From CALBPI01 sp039821645 (lineage in GTDB: Bacteria > Pseudomonadota > Gammaproteobacteria > Steroidobacterales > Woeseiaceae), in NCBI GenBank assembly GCA_039821645.1, contig JBCBNU010000009.1:3105-67104 (forward strand): a stretch of 64,000 bases of DNA, in the 5' to 3' direction. The notes under the pieces are model-generated. The model made no database searches. It had not been told where the DNA came from and was given only the letters and a program-made list of their open reading frames with translations. A program made the position numbers and the translations under genes. Positions 33,258 to 42,230 of the stretch are shown piece by piece; the stretch's first letter is position 1, and each line of letters starts with the position of its first letter.

Positions 33258-33359
33258 TTAGATATACCGGGTTTCGAATTGTAACTTTGTACCATTTCTC
33301 ACTAAATGGCTTGGCGTTTCTGGCATCGCCATATTGGTTGCATTAGTGTGGTGGGCTTA

Positions 33360-33378
33360 ACACGGTAAGGGGCCGTGT
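33360..33378 (+). repeat. Short inverted repeat in the tldD-like leader
   Basis: ACACGG (33360-33365) and CCGTGT (33373-33378) can form a 6-base-pair hairpin with a 7-base loop TAAGGGG, 29 bases before the start codon. It has no T tract, so it is not a terminator; it may be an operator or an mRNA hairpin. Confidence 0.4.
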
Positions 33379-33407
33379 CATTCCCCATTGTTCAGAGGGT
33401 CACTTAG

Positions 33408-35036
33408 ATGGATCGACGCAAATTCTTGAAGGTCACCGGCGTAGGTGCGGGCACGATCGCACTGCCAATCACCGGCCAGGCGATTGCGGCGGAAGCGCTG
33501 CTTAAGCCTGCCAACTCAGCCGCTCAACAGATGCTAGCAGACGCGGCACTAAAGGCTGCAAAGGCAGCCGGTGCGACCTATGCAGATGTTCGAATCGGAC
33601 GTTATTTGAACCAGTTCGTGGTTACGCGCGAGCTCAAAGTTCAGAACATTGTGAATACGGAGTCAGTCGGCGTAGGCGTTCGTGTAATCGCGAAGGACAC
33701 ATGGGGATTCGCGGCCACCTCGAGCCTGACACCTGAAGCTGTCGCCGAGGCGGCGCAGAATGCGGTCGCCATTGCTAAAGCTAACGCTGTTTATCAGACG
33801 GAACCCGTCAAGCTCGCACCGGTGAAAGGCGTGGGTGAGGTCAGCTGGCGCACACCGATAAAACAGAACGGTATGGAAATTCCGATCGCCGACAAGGTCG
33901 ACATGCTGATGGCTGTGAACGAAGCGGCGCTCGAGAACGGTGCTGACTACGTGAACTCGACGCTCTACCTGGTCAACGAACAGAAATATTTTGCTTCGAC
34001 AGATGGCTCTTACATCGATCAGGACGTGCATCGAATCTGGGCGCCGATGGGCGTCACCGCCGTTGACAAAGAGACCGGCAAGTTCCGCAGTAGAAATGGC
34101 CTGTCAGACCCGATGGGCATGGGCTGGGAGTACTTCTCGGGCGACAAATCGGAGAAAATTCCTGGTGTCACCACGCGTTATCGTTATGCGTACGATATGG
34201 TGGAGGATGCGACACTGGCGGCACAGCAGGCGCGCCAGAAACTGACCGCGCCATCTGTGAAGCCCGGCAAATACAGCCTGGTGCTGGATCCCACGCACCT
34301 GATGCTCACGATCCACGAATCTGTCGGTCACCCACTCGAGCTGGATCGGGTACTGGGCTATGAGGCCAACTATGCGGGCACCAGCTTCGCCACGCTGGAT
34401 AAGTGGGAGAGTGGTGAGTTCGAGTATGGCTCGAAGATCGTCAATCTATTTGCAGACAAGATCCAACCGCACTCGCTCGGGGCGGTCGGTTACGACGATG
34501 AAGGCGTGAAAACCAAGAAATGGGATCTTGTTAAGGACGGCATTCTCGTTAACTACCAGGCCATTCGCGATCAGGCGCACATCATTAATGAGGAAGAGTC
34601 ACACGGTTGCTGCTATGCGCAGAGCTGGAGCGATGTTCAGTTCCAGCGGATGCCGAACGTATCGCTCGCACCGGGAGAGGAGAAGCTCTCTGTCGATCAG
34701 ATGATCGCAGACGTTGAAGACGGCATTTACATCGTCGGTCGTGGTTCTTACTCCATTGACCAACAGCGCTACAACTTCCAGTTTGGTGGCCAGTTGTTCT
34801 ATGAGATCAAGGACGGAGAGATCACGCAGCAAATTGAAGACGTTGCCTATCAATCCAACACGCAGGAGTTCTGGAATTCCTGTACGGCCATCTGTGACGA
34901 ACGTGACTACCGTCTCGGCGGATCGTTCTTTGACGGCAAAGGACAACCCTCGCAGGTCAGTGCGGTTTCGCACGGCTGCTCCACAACGCGTTTTGATGAT
35001 GTAAACGTCATCAACACTGCGCGCAAATTGGGCTAA
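33408..35036 (+). CDS. TldD-like metalloprotease with Tat signal peptide
   Basis: TldD/PmbA-family protein of 542 residues. The HExxxH zinc motif is seen as His303-Glu304-His308 (IHESVGHPLE). The C-terminal beta domain carries the conserved GGSFFDGKGQ and the preceding Cys-containing region. Unlike cytoplasmic TldD, the N-terminus MDRRKFLKVTGVGAGTIALP is a twin-arginine signal with a following AxA-type site (GQAIAAE), predicting export of the folded protein. TldD/TldE heterodimers mature peptides such as microcin B17 and CcdA. It is the first gene of an eight-gene operon; the TldE-like partner follows after 30 bases. Confidence 0.92.
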   Translation: MDRRKFLKVTGVGAGTIALPITGQAIAAEALLKPANSAAQQMLADAALKAAKAAGATYADVRIGRYLNQFVVTRELKVQNIVNTESVGVGVRVIAKDTWGFAATSSLTPEAVAEAAQNAVAIAKANAVYQTEPVKLAPVKGVGEVSWRTPIKQNGMEIPIADKVDMLMAVNEAALENGADYVNSTLYLVNEQKYFASTDGSYIDQDVHRIWAPMGVTAVDKETGKFRSRNGLSDPMGMGWEYFSGDKSEKIPGVTTRYRYAYDMVEDATLAAQQARQKLTAPSVKPGKYSLVLDPTHLMLTIHESVGHPLELDRVLGYEANYAGTSFATLDKWESGEFEYGSKIVNLFADKIQPHSLGAVGYDDEGVKTKKWDLVKDGILVNYQAIRDQAHIINEEESHGCCYAQSWSDVQFQRMPNVSLAPGEEKLSVDQMIADVEDGIYIVGRGSYSIDQQRYNFQFGGQLFYEIKDGEITQQIEDVAYQSNTQEFWNSCTAICDERDYRLGGSFFDGKGQPSQVSAVSHGCSTTRFDDVNVINTARKLG

Positions 35037-35066
35037 CGGGTCCGCAACGGATAGAGAGAGAAAGAC

Positions 35067-36395
35067 ATGACGATCATGACACGTGACGACGCACGTACGA
35101 TCCTTGAAAAAGTAGTTTCCCTGTCGAAAGCGGACGGCTGCGAAGCAAACCTGTCGGGTTCTGTGGAAGGCAATATCCGATATGCACGCAACAGCGTGTC
35201 GACCGCCGGCGAGACCCGCAACGTAGACTTGGTGGTGCAATGCAACTACGGCAAGAAAGTGGGTACTGCGACCATTAACGAATTCGACGATGCGTCTCTT
35301 GCAAAAGTAGTAGCTCGCGCCGAAGAAACCGCCAAGCTCGCACCAGAGTCTCCGGAATTTATGCCGGTGTTGTCACAACAGAAGTATGCTGAAAGTAAGG
35401 CTTTCGTTCAGGAGACTGCCGACATCAGACCCGACTACCGGGCCGAGGCTGCTGCGGCGAGCATTGCGCCAGCGGCAAAGAACGAGGCGACCGCCGCAGG
35501 GTTCTTGAACGACAGTGCTGGCTTTAGCGCGATGATGAACAGCAAAGGCTTGTTCGCTTATCACACGGAAACCAACGTCAACTTCACGGTCACTGTGCGC
35601 ACAGATGACGGTACCGGGTCTGGCTGGGCCTCGAGCGATGACAATGACGTATCGCGGATCGATACTTCCGTGACGTCGGAGGTGGCGCTGCAGAAAGCGC
35701 TTGCCTCGCGCGAGGCGAAGGCACTCGAGCCAGGTAAGTACACAGTCATTCTCGAGCCGGATGCGGCTGGCCAGATTCTTGGTCGCATGTTCTTTGCATT
35801 CGGCGCGCGACAGGCTGACGAAGGTCGTAGCTTTCTTACCAAGAAGGGCGGTGGAAATCGTCTGGGTGAGCAGGTCTTTGACGAGCGGGTCACCGCGTAC
35901 AGCGACCCGTTGGACCCGCGTGTACCAAGCGCCACTTGGAGCGGCGATGGGCAGGCATTGAACAAGCTCAGCATCATCAAAAATGGTGTTGTGGAGAACA
36001 TGTTCTACAGCCGGTACTGGGCGGAGCAAAAAGACGTTGAGCCCGTGCCTCAGCCGAGCAATATCATCATGGTCGGTGGCACAAAGTCTCAGGCCGAACT
36101 GATCAAGAACACCGAACGCGGCATTCTTGTGTCGCGTCTTTGGTACATCCGTGGTCTGGATCCGCAGACTCAGTTGTATACCGGTTTGACGCGTGACGGC
36201 ACGTTCTACATCGAAGATGGTGAGATCAAATATCCTGTGAAGAATTTCCGCTTCAACGACAGCCCGGTGATTATGTTGAACAATCTCGATGAGCTTGGCG
36301 AGAGCGTACGTGTGAATCTGTTCGGCTTGCCGGTCATGATGCCGTCGATGCGGATCCGCGAATTCACGTTCTCAAGTTTGTCCGACGCGGTTTGA
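35067..36395 (+). CDS. TldE/PmbA-like protein
   Basis: Partner subunit of the TldD/TldE protease, 442 residues, without the HExxxH motif, as expected for TldE. Family stretches are VVQCNYGKKVGTATINEFDD at the N-terminal domain, EPGKYTVILEPDAAGQILG in the middle and the C-terminal GTFYIEDGEIKYPVKNFRFN. It has no signal peptide, whereas its TldD-like partner does. If the two form a heterodimer before export, this subunit could be carried through the Tat system with it. GAGAGAGAAAG precedes ATG 35067; a second ATG 9 bases further is possible. The DUF4159 gene starts within its stop (TTGA). Confidence 0.9.
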   Translation: MTIMTRDDARTILEKVVSLSKADGCEANLSGSVEGNIRYARNSVSTAGETRNVDLVVQCNYGKKVGTATINEFDDASLAKVVARAEETAKLAPESPEFMPVLSQQKYAESKAFVQETADIRPDYRAEAAAASIAPAAKNEATAAGFLNDSAGFSAMMNSKGLFAYHTETNVNFTVTVRTDDGTGSGWASSDDNDVSRIDTSVTSEVALQKALASREAKALEPGKYTVILEPDAAGQILGRMFFAFGARQADEGRSFLTKKGGGNRLGEQVFDERVTAYSDPLDPRVPSATWSGDGQALNKLSIIKNGVVENMFYSRYWAEQKDVEPVPQPSNIIMVGGTKSQAELIKNTERGILVSRLWYIRGLDPQTQLYTGLTRDGTFYIEDGEIKYPVKNFRFNDSPVIMLNNLDELGESVRVNLFGLPVMMPSMRIREFTFSSLSDAV

Positions 36396-37099
36396 TTCGG
36401 TCTCGCGTTTCACGCAGAAGTTTCCTGACGGAGGCTGCCAGCGTTTCGGCTCTGGCAGCACTACCCTTTAGCGCGAGCGCAAACGGCTTCGATTTTTTCT
36501 TCACGCGCTTGATGTACGAGTCGGGCAACTGGGGAGTCGATCCACGGATGCCGATCAACGTCCTCAATAGTCTTGTGGAATACACCACGCTCAATGTGGA
36601 CCCGGAAGAGCGCGTGATCGCTCTGTCAGACCCTGCCATGCTGCAATCCCCGTTTTGCTATATGGCTGGGCACAAGCTGGTCGAATTCAGTGATCGCGAG
36701 GCTGAAATGTTCGTGAACTATGTGCAGCGTGGCGGGTTCGTGTTTGTTGACGATTGCAACCACGACATCGACGCGCTTTTTGCGACTAGCTTTACCCGGC
36801 AGATGGAAAGACTGTTTGACGTCGATTGTCTTCAGAAGTTACCGGAGGACCACCCGGTCTATTCCAGTTTCTTCGACTTTGACGGTCCACCCACGACCAG
36901 CTTCGAATTGAACGGATGGGGCGATGATCTCGTTCACGACTACCTGCGTGGCATCGAGGTCAATGGTCGCACGGCAGTGCTTTACAGCAATAAGGACTAT
37001 GGTTGCGAGTGGGACTACGACTACCGCAACAAACGGTGGCTTGCCGTGGATAACACCCAGTTCGCGGTCAATATCGTAATGTATGCACTGAATTACTGA
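36392..37099 (+). CDS. DUF4159 domain protein with Tat signal
   Basis: Protein of 235 residues. The N-terminus carries SRRSFLTEAASVSALAAL, a twin-arginine signal, ending near ASANG (about residue 31). The rest fits DUF4159: an alpha/beta fold with FTRLMYESG, LSDREAEMFVNYVQRGGFVFVDDCNH and GWGDDL, related to class I glutamine amidotransferase-like folds but without an evident nucleophile Cys. DUF4159 genes are commonly found with MoxR-DUF58-BatA clusters, as here. It starts at TTG 36392, overlapping the pmbA-like stop by 4 bases, and ends 2 bases before moxR. Confidence 0.85.
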   Translation: MIRSRVSRRSFLTEAASVSALAALPFSASANGFDFFFTRLMYESGNWGVDPRMPINVLNSLVEYTTLNVDPEERVIALSDPAMLQSPFCYMAGHKLVEFSDREAEMFVNYVQRGGFVFVDDCNHDIDALFATSFTRQMERLFDVDCLQKLPEDHPVYSSFFDFDGPPTTSFELNGWGDDLVHDYLRGIEVNGRTAVLYSNKDYGCEWDYDYRNKRWLAVDNTQFAVNIVMYALNY

Positions 37100-37101
37100 C
37101 G

Positions 37102-38121
37102 ATGAGCGATACACAGGAAATCCAACGAACACTGGAGCGCCTCGGTGCCGTTCGCGCGAGCGTCGCCCAGGTCATTGTTGGTCAGCAGTCGGTGGTGGAT
37201 GACTTGTTGGTCGCGCTGATCGCCGGTGGTCATTGTTTGCTACAGGGCGTGCCGGGACTCGGCAAAACCCTCTTGCTTCGTACACTCGCGACGGCGCTGG
37301 ATTTGCCGTTCGGTCGCATTCAGTTCACCCCTGACCTGATGCCGGCAGACATCATTGGCAGTGAATTGTTGGTTGAAAGCGAATCGGGCGGGCGCAAGTT
37401 TGAGTTCCAGAAGGGGCCTGTATTCACATCGCTGTTGCTGGCGGATGAGATCAATCGAACACCGCCTCGCACGCAATCGGCATTGCTTGAGGCGATGGCA
37501 GAGTCGTCGGTAACCTGGGCTGGGGAAGTACATGCGCTCCCAGACCCGTTCTTTGTAATGGCGACGCAGAATCCGCTGGAGCAAGCCGGAACGTATCCGC
37601 TGCCCGAGGCGCAGCTCGATCGATTTCTGCTGATTGTCAACATCGATTACCCGACGCTCGACGAGGAAATCGAGGTGCTTGAGCGCACAACGGGAACGCA
37701 CAAGGCTCGCGCTCGTGCCGTCATGAATCGCGAGGATATCGCGTTAGCCAGGACACTGGTGCGTGAGGTGCCGATCAGTACGGACCTGATTCGGTATGCC
37801 GCGATGCTGGTGCGGGCGACGCGACCCGAGGATGCGCTTGCTACGGCAGCAACCACGGAGTGGATTCGCTGGGGTGCAGGTCCGAGAGCCGGACAAGCTC
37901 TGGTGGTCGCGGCGAAAGCGCGAGCGATGCTGGATGGTCGGTTGGCAGTTACGCTCGCGGATTTGCATGCGGTCGCCCCTTCTGTCTTGCGGCATCGCCT
38001 GATACTGAATTTTCATGCACAGTCCGAGCATCACACCAGTGATCAGGTCGTGCAGGAGCTGATCGGCGCTCTGCCGGGCCCCGCTGACCCGCTGGAAGCC
38101 GCTACCGAACAGAGTGCGTGA
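37102..38121 (+). CDS. MoxR family AAA+ ATPase
   Basis: AAA+ ATPase of 339 residues acting as a chaperone for assembly or metal insertion of VWA-domain partners. Walker A is GVPGLGKTLL (about residue 50) and Walker B LLADEINR. Sensor 1 is in MATQNPLEQAGTYPLPEAQLDRF, the hallmark of the MoxR branch, and a C-terminal lid follows. It starts 2 bases after the DUF4159 stop, and its 3' end overlaps the DUF58 gene by 8 bases. Confidence 0.95.
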   Translation: MSDTQEIQRTLERLGAVRASVAQVIVGQQSVVDDLLVALIAGGHCLLQGVPGLGKTLLLRTLATALDLPFGRIQFTPDLMPADIIGSELLVESESGGRKFEFQKGPVFTSLLLADEINRTPPRTQSALLEAMAESSVTWAGEVHALPDPFFVMATQNPLEQAGTYPLPEAQLDRFLLIVNIDYPTLDEEIEVLERTTGTHKARARAVMNREDIALARTLVREVPISTDLIRYAAMLVRATRPEDALATAATTEWIRWGAGPRAGQALVVAAKARAMLDGRLAVTLADLHAVAPSVLRHRLILNFHAQSEHHTSDQVVQELIGALPGPADPLEAATEQSA

Positions 38122-39049
38122 TGCTACGGATCAACTATGGCTGCCCGGGGCGGATCTGCGGCAGCTGATCTCGCGATTTGTAATCTCACCACAGCACAGA
38201 GTTGAGAGTCCCGTTCGAGCGGCCAACCCGAGTGCTCACCGAGATGTGGGCACCGAGTTTCAACAATACCGGAGCTTCCAACCCGGGGATGATCTGCGTC
38301 GAGTGGATTGGCGGGCATTTGGGCGCAGCGATCGTCTGTTGGTGCGCGAGGCAGAACGCGAAGGTCGCCTGACGATCGTATTCGTTCTTGATCTCAGTGG
38401 TTCGATGGCCATGGAGGACTCGAACGGCCAATCCCGTTACGAATATGCCTGTAAATTGATTGGTGCGTTAGCGTGGTTGGCTAATGAACAACGCCATGAT
38501 CTCATGTTGCTTGGGCTGGGCGGTGGACGTCCGCTTGTCGTGCCCTCAGGGTTTGGTCAAACACAGCTGGAGCGCACGCTTCGGGTACTGTCTCAGGCGA
38601 CGCCTGAAGGGCCGTCACCCATATCGGTGGAAGTACACAATGCCCTTGAGCAGATTCCCGCGAGGAGTGCTTTGATCGTACTGAGTGATTTTCTCTCGAC
38701 GGATGAGCAGACGACCGATAGCCTCGCGAAACTGGCGAGCCGTAGTTTCTCGATGACCAGTGTGCAGATCTTGCTGAACCAAGAGCTAAGCTTGCCGAGG
38801 GTTGGGCAGGTACGATTAGTAGAGCGCGAGCGCGGTGGTACGCAGCTGTTCGATGTGCGCGCTTTCCGTGCTGACTACGAAAAACGTCTAGATAAAATGT
38901 TGCGCGAGATGCGACGAATGCACGTTGGCATGGGGGCCCGCTTTGTACGCACCAGTACAGATACGCAACTCAGCGCGACATTGCGTGCCGTCTTGCACCC
39001 GGAGTTGCCCGGTAGTATGCGACTGCTGGTCTCAGTAGGTGGCGCATGA
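38114..39049 (+). CDS. DUF58/VWA-like protein
   Basis: DUF58 protein of 311 residues, the usual partner of MoxR ATPases. The hallmark FQQYRSFQPGDDLRRVDWRA is near residue 50. A von Willebrand A-type MIDAS follows (VLDLSGSMAMED, about residues 95-106), predicting divalent-metal-dependent protein binding. No transmembrane segment is evident. It starts at GTG 38114 inside the moxR 3' end, and its stop overlaps the next ATG by 4 bases. Confidence 0.92.
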   Translation: MRDATDQLWLPGADLRQLISRFVISPQHRVESPVRAANPSAHRDVGTEFQQYRSFQPGDDLRRVDWRAFGRSDRLLVREAEREGRLTIVFVLDLSGSMAMEDSNGQSRYEYACKLIGALAWLANEQRHDLMLLGLGGGRPLVVPSGFGQTQLERTLRVLSQATPEGPSPISVEVHNALEQIPARSALIVLSDFLSTDEQTTDSLAKLASRSFSMTSVQILLNQELSLPRVGQVRLVERERGGTQLFDVRAFRADYEKRLDKMLREMRRMHVGMGARFVRTSTDTQLSATLRAVLHPELPGSMRLLVSVGGA

Positions 39050-40083
39050 GTCCAACAGTAATCGCGCTCCTTGGTATCGGTGCCGGTGTTTTGACAATCG
39101 CGATCCACTGGTTGTTTCGCGGTGCCCGAAAGACGCTTGAGGTTGCCACGCTAGATCCCTTCGGCGATCTGGTCAGGCCTCGCTTGCGTCTGACACGTCT
39201 GTACGAGCCGCTGCTGCTCCTAATGAGGTTGCTGCTGCTGTCGTTGGTGATCCTGGTGCTGCTCACATCATTGATCGACTTTGAGCGAGTACGTTTTGGT
39301 GACCAAGTTGTACTGCTTACTCCGAATACCTCGGAAGAAGTCGCACTTTCGATTGCCGCGCCGGGGGTTGATGTACGTTGGCTGGACGCCGACCTCACAC
39401 CTGTTTCGCAATCACCGGTATCTGCAGATTGGGTGCAGGCGCTGGTGGATGCAGATCGCAAAATTCCCCTTTCGTCCAGCATTCGAGTAACCGGCTGGGC
39501 CGCAGCACGTGACTGGCCCGTGAGGTCGCCTGTGTTACGGCGTGAGATCCGATGGGATTGGATAGCTGAGGAGCGAATACCAACGCTTGAGGCCTGGCCT
39601 GAACGACTCCAGTTGTTGGTTGACACCGACGAGCATCGGTCCGCGCTTGAACAGGTGATTGACGTCTGGCGGAACTACGGATTACTCGACAAGACCGACG
39701 TTCGCTGGGTTGAACCGACTGCCGTGTTAGCGGATCAGCCGGTGATTTGGTGGCGCGGGGGTCCGACGCCAACAATCCCCTTTGGCGTTTTGGTTGCGGA
39801 TATGCGCACCAGTGTGGGTGCGGGTTGGGAGTTGGTGGCACCGCCGACGCCGGGAGAGGGCATTCAGTTCGCCAATCGTTTGTGGCGTGCACTGGTTGCA
39901 TTCGAAAGCGCGCGGCCCGTCCCGGCGATGCCGGCTCTACTTAGCGCCGAGATTAACCCTGATCTGCAGCCGCTTTTGCCGAGCCCTTCCCGAGAGGTAG
40001 CAGGCCTCTCCGGTGCGTGGTGGCTGATTGCGCTGCTGTTTGGCGTCGAGCGATTGCTTGCGGTACAGGCGGGTCGGCGATGA
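39046..40083 (+). CDS. BatA N-terminal domain membrane protein
   Basis: Membrane protein of 345 residues. The first about 80 residues match the BatA/aerotolerance N-terminal domain: a first helix (TVIALLGIGAGVLTIAIHWLF), then a short cytoplasmic loop and a very leucine-rich second helix (LLLLMRLLLLSLVILVLLT). A soluble region of about 230 residues lacks a clear VWA MIDAS. A C-terminal helix WWLIALLFGVERLLA ends it. It overlaps both neighbours by ATGA, so strict coexpression is expected. A structural membrane partner of the MoxR/DUF58 pair is the likely role. Confidence 0.85.
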   Translation: MSPTVIALLGIGAGVLTIAIHWLFRGARKTLEVATLDPFGDLVRPRLRLTRLYEPLLLLMRLLLLSLVILVLLTSLIDFERVRFGDQVVLLTPNTSEEVALSIAAPGVDVRWLDADLTPVSQSPVSADWVQALVDADRKIPLSSSIRVTGWAAARDWPVRSPVLRREIRWDWIAEERIPTLEAWPERLQLLVDTDEHRSALEQVIDVWRNYGLLDKTDVRWVEPTAVLADQPVIWWRGGPTPTIPFGVLVADMRTSVGAGWELVAPPTPGEGIQFANRLWRALVAFESARPVPAMPALLSAEINPDLQPLLPSPSREVAGLSGAWWLIALLFGVERLLAVQAGRR

Positions 40084-42230
40084 TTGGCGTGCGCTCAACC
40101 ATCAAACGTTACGCGTCAGTCAGGCGCCGACGTTGGCTCGTGCATCAGCTGTGGTGGAGTTTGCCGCTGGCAGTGTTGGCGTTTGTCTTGGCTCGGTGGG
40201 CATCGCTGACGGTAGCGGCTGCGTTGATATGCGGTGGCAGCATTGGATTGTTGTCCGTGTTGGTGTTCGGTCTCGCACGCCGTCGTTCCTACCCCACGCT
40301 GTCTCGCGTTTCACAACATCTGGACCGGCGGTTCGAGGAGCTGCAAGACAGTACGCACCTCGTGTTCGCGAACGATCAGGGATTATCGCGCGTTGCCCGA
40401 CTCCAGCAGCAGCGGGTTGCGGCCACCATCAACGAACTCGAGGCGCGTGGTGCGCTGTCGCATGGTGCTGCCAATATGGTGCCCATGACGGCGGCACTGG
40501 GTGCTTGTGCGGTGTTGCTGAACCTCGGCTGGTGGTTGCCTCGCAGTGTTTCGGTCGACGTCGGGCGACCAATAGGCTCTACCGACCCGGTAGTAGTTTC
40601 CGTCCAGGTGGATGAGCGTCCAGCCGAATACACTGGCCTACCGGCCATCAGCCACGCATCCCTGTCCTTCGATGCCAAAGCCTTTTCGATGCTCCGATGG
40701 ACCTTGCGAATGGAAGGCGATGTGAGGTCGGTGAGCATCCAATCGCAAGACGATCAGCGCTTTGTTCTGTATGCCGCTGCCGATGGTTTTTGGCAGAGTG
40801 AGTGGCTGCCTGCAACAGCCGCCAACTATCAAGTGTTGGTTGATAGCGTTCCACAAGAACTTGAGTCCAGCATCGAGCATCGGATCATTGTGGTTCCGGA
40901 CCGCCCGCCGGCATTGCGCATTGTGGCTCCGGTTGATCGGATTCGTACGCTGACCGAATTGGAGCCGCGAACATTGAGCGCCACGCTCTCACTTTCCGAT
41001 GACTATGGTGTAAAGACACTAAACGTGGTTGCGACGACCGCGGAGGGCGACGGGGAGCAAGTGACTTTTGAACGCAGGCAGCAAGACCTCTCCGGCCTGA
41101 TTGGTGACGACGACGAGGTCACTGCGACTCTCGATCTCGAGTCCCTCGGCGCCGCGCCGGGCAGAGAGGTTTACCTTGCGTTCGAAGCCGAAGACGGTCG
41201 ACCGGAGTCGCCCAACAAGACGGTCAGTACGTCGCTGATTGTGCGCTGGGATGTCGAGAGTGGCAGCCCCGATATTGTCCTCGACAACCAGATCGTCGTC
41301 GTCGAGCCCGAGTATTTCAGGAGTCAACGGCAGATCATCATCGACAGCGAAGCGCTATTGGAGGCCGAGGACTCGATAACCGCGGAGACGTTCTCTGCAC
41401 GCGCGCAGTCGCTTGCGTTCGACGAACGGGCATTACGTTTTCGGTATGGCGAGTTTATGGGTGAAGAGGCGTCCGGGGAGCCGGTCGCGGGGGCGCGTCA
41501 GCTGGGCACGCAGGGCCATTACGTTGGGGATGGTCACAATCACGACGAGCAAGAATTTGCTCTGGAAGCGAGGCGCGAGTTTGGCAATGCCATGGCAGCA
41601 ATCTCGCCTTATGCGCACTTTCATGATCAGGAAGAGCAGGCCACGATTTTCGATCCGGAAACCCGGGCACTGCTGGGTCAGGCGCTCTCTGCGATGTGGC
41701 GTGCGGAAGGGTTTTTGCTTCAACATGACCCGGAAAACAGTTTGCCTTATCAGTACCGTGCCTTGGCATTGATCAAAAGGGTTCAAGATCGTTCGCGCGT
41801 CGTGGTCAACAAAGTGGGCGTCAGTATTACCCCTATCGATTTTTCCAGAACTTTGACAGGAGAGCTGGATGAAATTCCGGCGCTTCGAGATCTCGATCCA
41901 GGGCAGAGTGCGATGGATGCATCTGCAGCCCCGGCCGAGGCTGTCGTCGCCCTGATCGCAAGTAGTGATTTTCGGCCGGATGACGCGAAACAGGTCCGCA
42001 ACTGGGCGCATGCTCGCTCGGCTGAGGCGAGCGCGGCGGGTGATGTGGACACAGAGCGCGACTTTCGCGAGCTTCTCGCTGCGCTAGCTACCTGGCAGAG
42101 AACGGCGGAGTGCTCGGACTGCCGACGGACCGTGCAGACGGTCTGGCAACGCCAAGGTCCGGTACCGACAGCGCCGCCGGCAAGGCAGCGTCAACCGACG
42201 AACTGGTTTGATGGGTCCGCAACTCCATGA
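40080..42230 (+). CDS. Large membrane protein, DUF4175-like
   Basis: Protein of 716 residues. Two N-terminal transmembrane helices (about residues 25-65: WWSLPLAVLAFVLARW and VAAALICGGSIGLLSVLVFG) are followed by a cytoplasmic-looking helical stretch and another membrane segment near 140-155 (MTAALGACAVLLNLGWWL). A long soluble region rich in beta structure then has DDYGVKTLNVVA and LAFEAEDGRPESPNK, motifs of DUF4175-like proteins of such clusters. The C-terminal 250 residues are helical. ATG 40080 overlaps the previous stop; its own stop overlaps the next ATG. Confidence 0.78.
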   Translation: MIGVRSTIKRYASVRRRRWLVHQLWWSLPLAVLAFVLARWASLTVAAALICGGSIGLLSVLVFGLARRRSYPTLSRVSQHLDRRFEELQDSTHLVFANDQGLSRVARLQQQRVAATINELEARGALSHGAANMVPMTAALGACAVLLNLGWWLPRSVSVDVGRPIGSTDPVVVSVQVDERPAEYTGLPAISHASLSFDAKAFSMLRWTLRMEGDVRSVSIQSQDDQRFVLYAAADGFWQSEWLPATAANYQVLVDSVPQELESSIEHRIIVVPDRPPALRIVAPVDRIRTLTELEPRTLSATLSLSDDYGVKTLNVVATTAEGDGEQVTFERRQQDLSGLIGDDDEVTATLDLESLGAAPGREVYLAFEAEDGRPESPNKTVSTSLIVRWDVESGSPDIVLDNQIVVVEPEYFRSQRQIIIDSEALLEAEDSITAETFSARAQSLAFDERALRFRYGEFMGEEASGEPVAGARQLGTQGHYVGDGHNHDEQEFALEARREFGNAMAAISPYAHFHDQEEQATIFDPETRALLGQALSAMWRAEGFLLQHDPENSLPYQYRALALIKRVQDRSRVVVNKVGVSITPIDFSRTLTGELDEIPALRDLDPGQSAMDASAAPAEAVVALIASSDFRPDDAKQVRNWAHARSAEASAAGDVDTERDFRELLAALATWQRTAECSDCRRTVQTVWQRQGPVPTAPPARQRQPTNWFDGSATP

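Larger units (their letters stand above)
33071..33407. other. Divergent intergenic region with promoters for the PTPS-SDR pair and the Tld operon
   Basis: This is the longest gap without a gene in the window (337 bases), clearly richer in A+T in its middle than the flanking genes. I see no convincing ORF in it. It contains a 7-base inverted repeat (33234-33257), a possible -35/-10 pair TTGTCA (33238) and TATACC (33263) with a long 19-base spacing, and a 6-base inverted repeat (33360-33378) close to the tldD-like start. GAGGG at 33395 is the ribosome site of the tldD-like gene. Confidence 0.6.
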
